Source: Diphasiastrum complanatum (lineage: Eukaryota; Streptophyta; Lycopodiopsida; Lycopodiales; Lycopodiaceae). From it: 64,000 nt of DNA. Under the pieces are notes generated by a model. That model did no database searches, was not told where the DNA came from, and was given only the letters and a program-made list of their open reading frames with translations. The stretch covers positions 46,947,003-47,011,002 of the forward strand of contig CM055110.1 of NCBI GenBank assembly GCA_029204225.1. Reading direction: 5' to 3'. This document shows positions 34,466 to 44,440 of this stretch, piece by piece. The stretch's first letter is position 1. Each line of letters opens with the position of its first letter. The translations under genes and the position numbers were made by a program.

Positions 34466-35278
34466 ATGTACTTCATGAAATCTCTATCTACATCCTATCA
34501 GCCTTTGAGAATGCTCATACTGAGTCTACCAAACATGACATTCGACAAAGCAGTCAGTCTTGTCGCTGATGAGAGACTGATGAGGGACGAAGGAGAAGGA
34601 AGTAGTGATCAAAAGAAGGCCCTCTTCATGAAAGGAAAGAATAAAAACAAGAACAAACCTAGATTCAAGAAGATGAAGTCCTCGAATCAACAATCTTCTT
34701 CCTGTGATCACTTTCACAAACCAGGCCATACAGCCAACAAATGCTGGTAGAAGGGGCACTCTGCATACGATTGCAGATTCAACCCAAAAAGAAAGAACAA
34801 AGCTGAAAAGGCAAATGTTGCAGAATCATCCAAGGATGTAGATAGAGGTGATGAAGCCTTCACGATACTCGATGAAGCTTCAAAGAGCTACACTGGACAC
34901 GACTACGATGTAGTCATTGATTCAGGAGCAACATTACACATCACATGCAACAAGAAAATCTCGAGCAATGATTCTGGGTGATGGGAGCAGACACGATGTC
35001 AAAGGCATCGACACTCTGCAGATGCACGATGATGATGGACTCTCAGAGTGCCATTTATCTGTCCCAGGGTCTTGTCTTCCATTCAAAGACATAAAACATA
35101 CCTCTGAAGTACCATAACGTTTGAGATTTAATCTCGAAAGGAGAGCTCCAGGTCCAGTACATAGAATCTGAAGACATGATTGCAGGTTTGCTCACAAAGT
35201 CGCTCAACAAGCCACTCTTCGCAAAGCAAAGAAAGACAATTGGATTAAACATGCAAAGTTGCAAGGTTCAAGAGGGAG
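34466..35278 (+). pseudogene. Copia gag-protease joined to RNase H tail by deletion
   Basis: Codons give a gag C-terminal segment (LRMLILSLPNMTFDKAVSL), a Lys-rich linker, and a knuckle CDHFHKPGHTANKC where the second Cys is Phe. After an in-frame TAG comes a second partial knuckle KGHSAYDC, then protease VVIDSGATLHIT (about 34913-34948). Sequence near 35140-35250 is already the end of pol (YIESEDMIAGLLTKSLNKP, the copia LTKxLxK motif after RNase H). Integrase and RT are deleted. The RNase H tail runs to the 3' LTR. Confidence 0.82.
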
Positions 35279-36078
35279 TGTCAGAAATGGTGAACTCCTG
35301 CAACTTTGCCGCAATGCAAAAGTCAACGAACCTTGACTTGAAGGTCGAACGATTCGCGAAAGTCAGCGTGCTTCCAAGACAAACGAAGGACGAACGATTC
35401 GCGAATCATGGACAAACGAAGGACGAACGATTCGTAAACCCGCCTCCAAGACCGCAAAAACAGCAAAGCGACGCAAAACGAAAAGACACAAAAGAAACGA
35501 AAGAAACGAAAGGAAATGAAAGGAAATGAAAAAAACGAAGGCGAATCTTTTGCGCTGCCAGTTGGCAGCTCAACAAGCTTGGAGTCTTAGACTTCACGCC
35601 TAGCTGAAACGGGTAGCAACGACGGAGAGTAACTAATTAGTTGATTAGCGTTAACTACTCTTGTAATTCTCTGTTTAACTATCTTGTAAACTCCACGCAG
35701 TGGAGATAAGAACGATATTTCTGGATCAAAACATAAACAGAGAGTGTGCGTGTGTAGAGCAGATAAGAAAAAGACTAGAAACAAGAGAGCTGTACATGAA
35801 AGTCTACCAACGAGCAGAACACATCAAAAGAGCAGAGTGTCAGGCCGCCAACGAGCGAGACACTGACGATCTCGCTCTAAAAATCAAACTGATAATTGAT
35901 TGCTATATTTTCATGCAACTCCTTGTCTTATGCTGTCTTGATTGCTAGAATGGAATCTGTTATGTGTTGTGTAGTCGCGTGTCTAGGTTCCTGTGAAGCT
36001 TCCACACAAAAGAAAATTCAAAAGAAACAAAATCGTTCACGACAACAAAACAAAAACAATTTCGCGACATCATTTTGA
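35279..36078 (+). repeat. 3' LTR of copia remnant (right end uncertain)
   Basis: A purine-rich tract (CAAGAGGGAG) precedes TGTCAGAAATGG at 35279. The LTR carries repeated GAACGATTCGCGAA-type units near 35347-35435 and a CTTGTAAACTCC region near 35685. Only one copy is in the window, so the right end (about 36000-36078) is an estimate. Confidence 0.55.
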
Positions 36079-37462
36079 TAATGGATTATGTACTTTGAGT
36101 ATAGATTTGTACTTGACACTGAACAATACTAATTGAATTATATAGTGTTTCAGATTCTCGATTTCTACAAAAATATGATAGTTTTGACTGGTGAGAGTCA
36201 GAATAGTCCATAGTCAAAATTGCTAATCAAATGCTTTGGCCTTGTGAAATTTTGAAGTATTGTACGTAATAAGGGATTTGATTCACAGTGCATAGATTTT
36301 GATCTTTGCCATGTGTGATCTTAACACTTGGTAGATGTCAAGAACTCTGAGTGTTTACTCTCATTCAGAGTTTGTAATTCATAGTTGAGCATTCAATGCA
36401 TGTCTTCTCTTAATCCCAAGATGAAGCTATTCAGTATCACCAATGCGTGAATTAGTGGACTCTATTCCAATACTTGCATTTAATAAATTAGCAAAAGTTC
36501 AACCACCGGTGAATGGTGAGGCACAATTCTCATGTCCTGGATCAAAGCAATGAAAACATCTGGAGGAATGGTGAAAACCGAGAAAAGACCCCCCGCCCCT
36601 TCCCCCCCAAAAGAAGAAGAAGAAAAAGAAGAAGAGGGAAAATGGAGATGGTGAGACACAGAATTATTTCTTCTCTATCACTCCCTTCCCTTACCCGAGG
36701 TTGAATCCTTCAACAACAATGGTTGATCAGGACGTCCCATGTATTGTTTATATGCACCCTTCTTGTACACTCTCGTAGCCATAAACTACAAAGACTACTA
36801 ACGTCTTCCTTACAGTTCTCTTTTACGTAGGATCTTTGTGAAAAAAATGACGTAAGTCGTATTTCATTTGTAAAGCCATAAGAGGATTCCTTACATGTTC
36901 TTTATGGGCGACAAGCGTAATGTCATGTAGGAGGATTCCTTATGGGCTCTTTACGGGGGGGGGGGTTTGGGTGGGGCTACCTTAATGTGCCGTAGGAAGA
37001 TTCCTTACGGGCGACAATCATAATCTCTCAAAAAACTTCCTCAAGTAGCAATGACGTGGTACTACAAAATACCAACAAAATCATAATAACATGTAGGGCC
37101 TTTCATAATCACATCCGATTACCTTGTTTAAAGTCCATGTGTCGGGACTTTATGTCCACGGGGGACTTGCCCAAGGGCTTGCCTCGGCTTTCTTTCAATC
37201 AACATAAACATTGATTTCATGTGTCAAATTTTATGGATGTAGTGTCTTGTCCATGCAAGTTGGTCGAGATTTTATGAACGTAATGTCCTATGTGACTAGG
37301 ATCTAGAGGTGTTTTGGACACATGGCAAGTGTTGTTCTTTTTGCACTTGCCATGCCCTTATGCTAAGGTCTCCGTAAGTAATAAAAGAGAATTTCCACCA
37401 ACATGCACGCCATTTGTTCGAGGACTTAAATTGGACATTGTTTTTGTTCTTCAACCACTTTG
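36079..37462. other. Intergenic with short GATTCCTTA repeats
   Basis: No reading frame resembles a protein. From about 36880 to 37020 the phrase AG(A/G)GATTCCTTA(C/T) with GGGCGACAA recurs three times, and a run of 12 G lies at about 36955-36966. A purine (GAA)n tract occurs at 36610-36640. Confidence 0.45.
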
Positions 37463-38415
37463 GTGTTAACCAGTGTTGGGCAGTTCTCACATATTTGTGA
37501 TACCCGCCGGTTCAAGGTATTGCCCTTTTTTTTAAAACCAAGAACCGCCGGTTCAGGGTATTGGATTACATTTAAAGTATTTGCACCTGGCAGTTCTCAA
37601 TAATATCTTATAAGATAAATCTTGGCGGTTCTCAATCTGTCGGTTATTACTCTATTAAGAACCGCCGATTCCTATATCAGGTTCTCAATATATATTATTT
37701 TTATAAAAATTCATAAAAGTCATTTCGAAAATTATTGTTGCATACTATGTTGAAATTCCCTTACATTATTTATTAAAGACACGTAAAACAAGTGTAAGTG
37801 CACAACATTTGAGCATTCCTCCTCTTATCAATTACTCATAAAAATCTCACACTCTTCAATGTCTATGATATTTCAATTGTGCAAAAAAAATCACACTTCA
37901 CAGCTAAACAACTCAAATAAATAAGCACTCTAAAAATATGACTTATATAAAAGCCGCTCAAAAAAAGTCTTGTTGCACAATGTCTTAAATTTTTAACATT
38001 CCACCTATCAACTAACTACCCATCAATAAAAATGATAGCCTTGAAAAAAGTCTTGTTATAATGTCTATCTTAGCATTCTCTTACTCATCCTACTCATGAA
38101 AATATCCATCCTCCTCAATGAGGTCTACATTCTCATCTATCATGATGTCCTGCTAAAAGCCCTTAATAAATGTTAGGTTCTGTAGGGTGAATTGATACTC
38201 GGGTTATACCCCCCTCCAAATGATGGTCCGGTTCTCAACCTCAATCCAAGGCTCAAAGGAACCCGACGATTTTCAACTGTGGCCGGTTCCTACAAAAGAG
38301 CATACCCGCCGGTTCTACATAGAAGCCGATTCTTAAGAAATAGTGTGCCCGAGGGTCTTTAGAACAGAGTTGAGAACCGAAAAAAAATCAATACCCAGCC
38401 AACACGAGTGTTAAC
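37463..38415. mobile_element. Non-autonomous hAT-type element with 8-bp target duplication
   Basis: The element proper is 37471-38407 (937 bp), flanked by a perfect 8-bp duplication GTGTTAAC (37463-37470 and 38408-38415). Its ends are CAGTGTTGGGC and, from the right, TCGTGTTGGCTG. Subterminal regions at both ends carry repeated (A)CCGCCGGTTC / GAACCG motifs. Eight-base duplications with CA-type ends and subterminal arrays define hAT transposons. There is no coding capacity. It sits about 300 bp upstream of the RZ-1 leader. Confidence 0.88.
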
Positions 38416-38623
38416 CCACATTTGAGCATCGTAGATGACTCCTGAAACTATTTCAATGGCTCAATGCAAACTTTGCAAAATAAACAAGTGCTCACCTTCT
38501 TCATGAGTAATATTCTAGCTAGTTATGCCATAAAATGGTTTAAAGCCGGCGATCGTTGGATTTTGTCATGTTCATGTTTTGCAGTTCCTTGTAAGTTAAA
38601 AAAGAGTTCAAATCAGAAAATTC

Positions 38624-38704
38624 GACACGTGGCAAAATCCAAGTGGTTGAGTCTAAAAATATGTTGTGCCATCAGGGCAATGTAATATCGCATGTTAGGG
38701 TTTT
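38624..38704 (+). promoter_or_regulatory. Putative RZ-1 promoter: ABRE/G-box and telo-box
   Basis: GACACGTGGC at 38624-38633 contains the ACGTGGC abscisic-acid response core and a CACGTG G-box. TTAGGGTTTT at 38695-38704 is a telo-box (reverse AAACCCTAA), common near start sites of plant translation and RNA-binding protein genes. A GA tract follows at 38705-38718. The spacing fits a core promoter or early 5'UTR. Function is inferred from motif identity only. Confidence 0.5.
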
Positions 38705-38797
38705 GAGAGAGAGAGAGAGGATCGTTACACGCGAGTTCTCGAAGCTTCTTTCTGCTCTTGCTTGTGCGGCGACGTTTCGAAGCTTTCTCTAGCGCAG

Positions 38798-39331
38798 GTT
38801 ATTTCTGATCACAAATCTTTTAGTCTTGCGGACACTCGGTTTTTGAAGACCTTCTGAGGGCCATCAAATGCAACCTTGTCTTTATTTGAAAAGATGGATA
38901 GTATGTTAGATCTTTTTTTCGCATGAACATTGGCGATCTTGTAAAGGAATGCACCTTTCAGTCTTTGCTGTTGACAAGGACAATATAAAAGTTTGTTGCT
39001 CTTTCCATTGCCGTTCTTTGCCATTCATTCCAATGGATTTTGCCGTGCTATTATCGTTTTCAACACATCTGTAGAACTATACAATATTAAGTCTCTAAAT
39101 TGTTTATTTACATGCAGCGTTTGATCCGTATTTGTTGAGTTTGGTTCGTATAGAATTTTTTTTGGCTCTGCTAGTTTGACTGACAGAATCAAAGCTTTTT
39201 CGTAACCTTTATCTTGCCATTCGTCATAATAGGTTTCACTTGCGCTATTAGTGGGGTTCCGTTTTCTTAGATCTGTAAATGTTTTAAGCGCTAAGTTTCT
39301 GACTGGTTGATGATGTTCGCAATTTCTGCAG
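38798..39331 (+). other. Probable 5'UTR intron of RZ-1
   Basis: AGCGCAG|GTTATTTC (donor at 38798) and TTTCTGCAG|GGTTTG (acceptor ending 39331) frame a T-rich 534-bp interval typical of leader introns in plant RNA-binding protein genes. The ATG lies 17 bp after the acceptor. Not proven without RNA. Confidence 0.6.
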
Positions 39332-39347
39332 GGTTTGTTGGACGATT

Positions 39348-39458
39348 ATGTCGGACGTTGAAGATTTCCGGTGTTTTGTGGGAGGGTTGTCCTGGAACAC
39401 TACAGAGAGAGATTTGGAAGATGCCTTTCAACGATTTGGACGCATAGTGGAGGCAAAG
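39348..39458 (+). CDS. RZ1: RZ-1 glycine-rich RNA-binding protein, exon 1
   Basis: ATG at 39348 opens 37 codons (MSDVEDFRCFVGGLSWNTTE, then a DAFQRFGRIVEAK end) and stops at donor GT 39459. This is the first half of an RRM: RNP2 is CFVGGL (residues 9-14). It joins in phase 0 to 55251. RZ-1 proteins are nuclear RNA-binding proteins linked to splicing and cold response in plants. The start is favoured because the conserved RRM begins within eight residues, as in known RZ-1 proteins. Reading through the donor would add a short unrelated tail ending at 39569, which marks the true exon end. Confidence 0.9.
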
Positions 39459-39486
39459 GTTCTTGTCATTTTGGGATTCTTGATAC

Positions 39487-40167
39487 TTGTGATACGGGTT
39501 TCTCTGTTAGCACATGATGCCCTTGTGATACCGGTTTCTCTGTTAGCACATGATGCCCTTTGTTCCTAAGTGACTTTTTGTTTTCTGGCTACCGCAGATT
39601 CTCTAAGGTACCATATGAAAAGCTATGGTGCGCCGGTTATGTTGGCTAGTCACTTGTTTAAATTTTTTTTAATTAGTTGTACTTAGCCATTGTTAATTTC
39701 AGGTCTTTTTCTCGTGCCTTCAGTGCCAGTTTTTCTAATAAGAGTGAATGGCATCCTTATTTAGTTAAGAGCGGTTGGCATTCTCGTGTTTGTCATCTCA
39801 AAATTAGTTTAATCTTCTGAATTTCAGGTCCGGTGAACATGCAATTTAATCCTTTTGAATAATTATCTTTCTTCTGTATAAGCAGTAAATTTCACTGCAT
39901 TTGACTCAGGATGTTCAAGCTTTCAAATAACAGGCTTTTTTCTTTTATCAAATAGCTTTTAGTCTTATTGAAGATCCGTGCATATTAGTTTCTAGTTGTG
40001 GCTTTAACATAGGCAGTTTTCTCATTAAGCAGCATATCATGGTCTTTTTTTCTTTTATCAAATAGCTTTTATTGTGTGTCCTATTGAAGATCCGTGCATA
40101 TTAGTTTCTAGTTCTGGCTTTAGCCTTTAACATAGGCAGTTTTCTCATTAAGCAGCATATCTTGGTC
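39487..40167 (+). repeat. Two small tandem duplications in the RZ-1 intron
   Basis: A 37-bp unit (TTGTGATAC(G/C)GGTTTCTCTG...) is repeated twice at 39487-39560. A ~110-120-bp unit (TTTTATCAAATAGCTTTT ... AGCAGCATATC) is repeated at about 39948-40042 and 40053-40162, with small insertions. Both lie in the part of the intron closest to exon 1. Confidence 0.85.
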
Positions 40168-40955
40168 TTTGGATCAGCTGAAATTTTGTCTCTGAAACTG
40201 TTTCATGTGAGTGAATCCAAATAAGAGTGAATTCCTAAACCGTTGAGTTGCCCAAGTGGGCAATGAGGAGTTACGATATGATCTAGTGGCCTACTGATCT
40301 GTTGTTATTTTGTAGTAAGACTTTAATTAACTGGTTTGAGTTGGCCAGATATGATCATAGCTCCAGTATAAACAATCAGAGCACGTAGCAATCCATCGAT
40401 ACATTAGAAAAAGGATCGAGAGAGAACACCATAGCTTGCTATTGCCAAAAGCTTGCAGAATCCTATATTGAGGAGAGAATGTGTTATGTGAGAGAAAAGG
40501 GGAGGGAGCTTAGATCCCTATCAACCATGAAGGTTTGAGAAACTTAGCTATGGAAAACACCAAATACAAGAAAAATTGCTTAAGCACCTCACAACACCAA
40601 AAGTTAGAAGAGAATGAATTGCTAGATAGAAGGAAAGAAAGCTTCATTAATGTGTTTTCCATGCCGAAAGGCATGTACGGCGAAAAAAGTGCTCGTCAAG
40701 TATATGGTATTAGTGGGAGCACTCAGCATATGAAATTTTTGAAGAACAGTAAGAAAATCATGCATGTAGATATAACTACTAAGGAATTTAATACTAAACT
40801 GAATGAGATATGAAATGAAATGAAATGCGAAATGTATGTTGCTATAAAAATAACATAATGGTATAATGCCATCATCACGTCCTGCTGGTCCAAAACTCAT
40901 CTCCAAACATAGTCGTTTGAAAATGAGTGGCATCCTCACTACGGCCTTTGAAGTG
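40168..40955. other. Intronic, unassigned
   Basis: Open codons at 40535-40813 (+) are Lys/Ser/Asn-rich and match no family I know. They are likely chance or decayed transposon sequence. Nothing else is supportable. Confidence 0.35.
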
Positions 40956-42250
40956 GTCGAATCCAGGGCTGGCCACCACCCCTCGCAAATAGTCTATCAC
41001 AGCCACCAATCGCTCGAGCATAAGTAGTAGCCAAAGTGAGTGGGTCCCGGCTTCCTGAGATCAAGGGCTGAAAAGCTGTGAAACAAGGCCAACATGCGCT
41101 TCTTCCTGGGTGGATGAGTTCACTGCATCGTAGATGAACTCCGCGGTGATAGCTGCACTCTCACGAGTGGCATCCACTCGTTAAAAAAATAGTGCCAGTG
41201 GGGTAGGAAACCATGATGTTCACAACGGATCTGTGACGAGTGTCAGTCCATCCGTCGGACAATATGGAGCAATTGTATTTTTTAAACAAATTCGATCAGA
41301 CATAAGTTAGGCTCTACCCTTGCCATATCAAACCACACCTGCCATATATTCTTACATCTGCTAGGCTGATTGAATGGGGCTAGCTCTTGTCGAATGGTCT
41401 CTTCGTCTTGACGTATGAGACGGCTGAGTATCGCCTCGTTCCTGGGAGGCCTCCATGAAGCATCCACTAATGCCAACTGGACCATGTGGTGATGTGGGTG
41501 TCAACAATGGCAAAAGGAATGCTAGCCTCGGAAAAAAACTGGTCCACCACTCTCTTGCAAATCTCGTGTTGACACTTATGCCACCCTCTGTCCAATTTTT
41601 TTTGATGAGAAGCCTTGGGCCTAACATGTCTCTGATTCGCAGTGGTGTGCGGCCGAGGTCTAACATGCCTTGTGGTAATAGATGGGCGAATGTTGGGTGT
41701 ATCCGAAGATGGTGTGACATTTGCTGTGCCTCTATCCCCACTCGTGCTAGGACCTGCCTCTGTCGGTGAAGCATCAACAACTGATGAGGTCGATGGTCGT
41801 GAAGGCTTTGATGGAGTGGCATGGGACCCAGTTACCCTTGCATATTTCTAGAAACTATAGGAATATCGAGAGTAGGTGCCCCTCTATGGCTAGGCCTTGC
41901 ACTTGTATCCCTGCTGCTTTGGACCCCTCTGTGACTAGGTCTATCTGCCCCAAAAAAACTCTGTTGGTCTAAGTGGCTCGATAGATAACCCATCATGGCC
42001 GAATGTCTCTCGCAGCCTCCCTACCTCAACATCTGGAATGGCACTGCAAGCTGCTATGCCCATCCCCTGCCCATCTGGCTTAAAAATCACAATAAATGGG
42101 CCTTGACTTTGGTAAGTGACCCTATGAATAGCAAACCGTAATGGTAGCATCTCCATCTGCGGGCACCTGAACCATGGTAGCCACACCCTCCTGTACAACA
42201 AGGTCAGCCTCTGCCCACATGCCCCTAGCAACAACCGAGATTGTGTCAAG
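40956..42250 (-). pseudogene. hAT transposase (DUF659 core), decayed
   Basis: On the minus strand, after frameshifts, these segments appear in order: NTRFARE and VDQFFSEASIPFAIVD (about 41580-41480, the hAT x-x-FF-x-x-x-IPF motif); CSILSDGWTDTRHRSVVNIM (about 41270-41215, with the first catalytic Asp); VDATRESAAITAEFIYDAVNS (about 41175-41110); LDLRKPGPTHFG (about 41065-41030). The middle containing the second catalytic Asp (VTDNA) is deleted. The upstream part to 42250 is weakly coding. It belongs to the same broad family as the copies at 44441 and 53775. Confidence 0.75.
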
Positions 42251-42259
42251 TCAGCCTAT

Positions 42260-42930
42260 TAGCTACAGGCACTACAACTACTCAGAGCCTTGCAAAACAC
42301 ACACAAGACATGCAACGGTTCGGTACATTGCACTGAAAAATAGAGCTCATTTCAGAAATTACCGCCAAAACAAAGTACGGTTTTGTCACCGACACGAAAA
42401 AAGCGAGCATGACATTCAAAACACGATCTACGTGCTGCAAATGCCAAAAGAGATTCCTAGCATCTTGTTGGCATCAAGCAACACAACATGGCATCTTACA
42501 ACCATGCATCAGATAAATACAAGCCATTTTCCAAATTACGGCAAAAAACGACATGGAAAAATGAGCATAACGTTCAAAACTTGAGATATGTGCCGTAAGG
42601 GCGAAAACCAACACTATTGGCAATCTTCCAGGCATTAAGAAACATAGCCTAACATCTTATGACACCTCAACCCTAAATCCTTCAGATCAGTTCACAAATT
42701 AGGTCAAAAAATGACACAAAAAGCAAGTGCCACCTTCATAACTCGACGTATGGGCCGTAAAACCCTAAACTGACACTCCTGGCATTCTTGTATGCACTAG
42801 GAAATACAATCTAGTGCCTTTCGAGCCCTCAATCTGATACCTATAGCTTATTTCACAGAGGGCTAGAAAAAACACCAAAAGAGAGCAATACATTCATAAC
42901 TTGAAGTATGTGTTATTTTGGCCAGAAAAT
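42260..42930. repeat. Satellite-like tandem repeat, period about 165 bp
   Basis: Four diverged units share the order: TTTC(A/C)(G/A)A(A/T)ATTA, a GACA-AAAAA block, (C/A)ATTCATAACT(C/T)GA or TTCAAAAC, then (T)ATG(T/G)GCCGTAA. The last unit ends near 42925. It lies upstream (transposase-wise) of the decayed minus-strand hAT coding region. Confidence 0.7.
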
Positions 42931-43264
42931 AGAAAGTGTGAAGTTTTGGAGGGTGAGTAAAAACTTACTAAAAATAGTAAGGCGAATGAACCCCCACGCT
43001 CGTTTCCAGTGCCTCGCACTGTGCCCACCATGTCCCAATCGCTGACTAGATGCTTGTAGAGTGCTCACACGTCTTGATCCGATAACCATAAAACAATTTG
43101 TAGTTTTTTTCACCTCTAGCACGTGCAGACCAAATGCCAAAAAAATTTGTAATTTTTATGCAAGTGTTTGTGTTCTAGAATGCACGTTCTGGAATGCAAA
43201 CCCCCCCAGAACGAGTTTTGCTGCAATTAATATTATATAATAATAATATATATAATATTATATA

Positions 43265-43772
<508 letters not shown>

Positions 43773-44032
43773 ACATGAGAGTTTGGGCCGAAGTGCCCGC
43801 GTCCGCGTCCGACGCCTAGACCCGGACGAGTCCTACCCTCAGACGCGGGGTCGGACGCGTCCTTTTTTTTGATTTTTTTTTTAAGGGCTGGACACGTCCA
43901 GCGTCCGGACGCGGACACGTCCTGGCCTTGGACACGTTTTTTAAAAAAAAAAGCAAAAACCCGCGGGCCCTTCGGACAGTTCGCAGAACCCAAGAACAGG
44001 AAGAGAGCGGAAGAGGGCGGAAGAGGGAGAGC

Positions 44033-44134
<102 letters not shown>

Positions 44135-44346
44135 CTAGCTAGCTGTTGTTTGTGTGTGTGTGTGTGAAAATTGTGTTGATTTGTGTGCATTCAGTTGTGT
44201 GTGGTGATCTGTGTGTGAGAGAGAGAGAGAGGAAGAGACAGAGTGTGAGGGACGGAGAGAGAGGATTTGTGTGTGTGCACAGTGTGTGTGTGAGTTTAGG
44301 ATTTAGGTTAGAGCTTGGGTTTCCGTGCTTCTATGTGTGTGTGTGC

Positions 44347-44347
<1 letters not shown>

Positions 44348-44421
<74 letters not shown>
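44348..44421 (+). repeat. (GA)n microsatellite before transposase start
   Basis: About 74 bp of GA, 19 bp upstream of the BED-finger ATG at 44441. Confidence 0.95.
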
Positions 44422-44426
<5 letters not shown>

Positions 44427-44440
44427 GGGGGGAGAGAGAG

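Noticed and set aside
39459-39569. Extension of the RZ-1 exon 1 frame to a 73-residue protein
   Set aside because: Conservation ends exactly at the GT donor, and the missing RRM half follows at 55251; the extension is intron translation.
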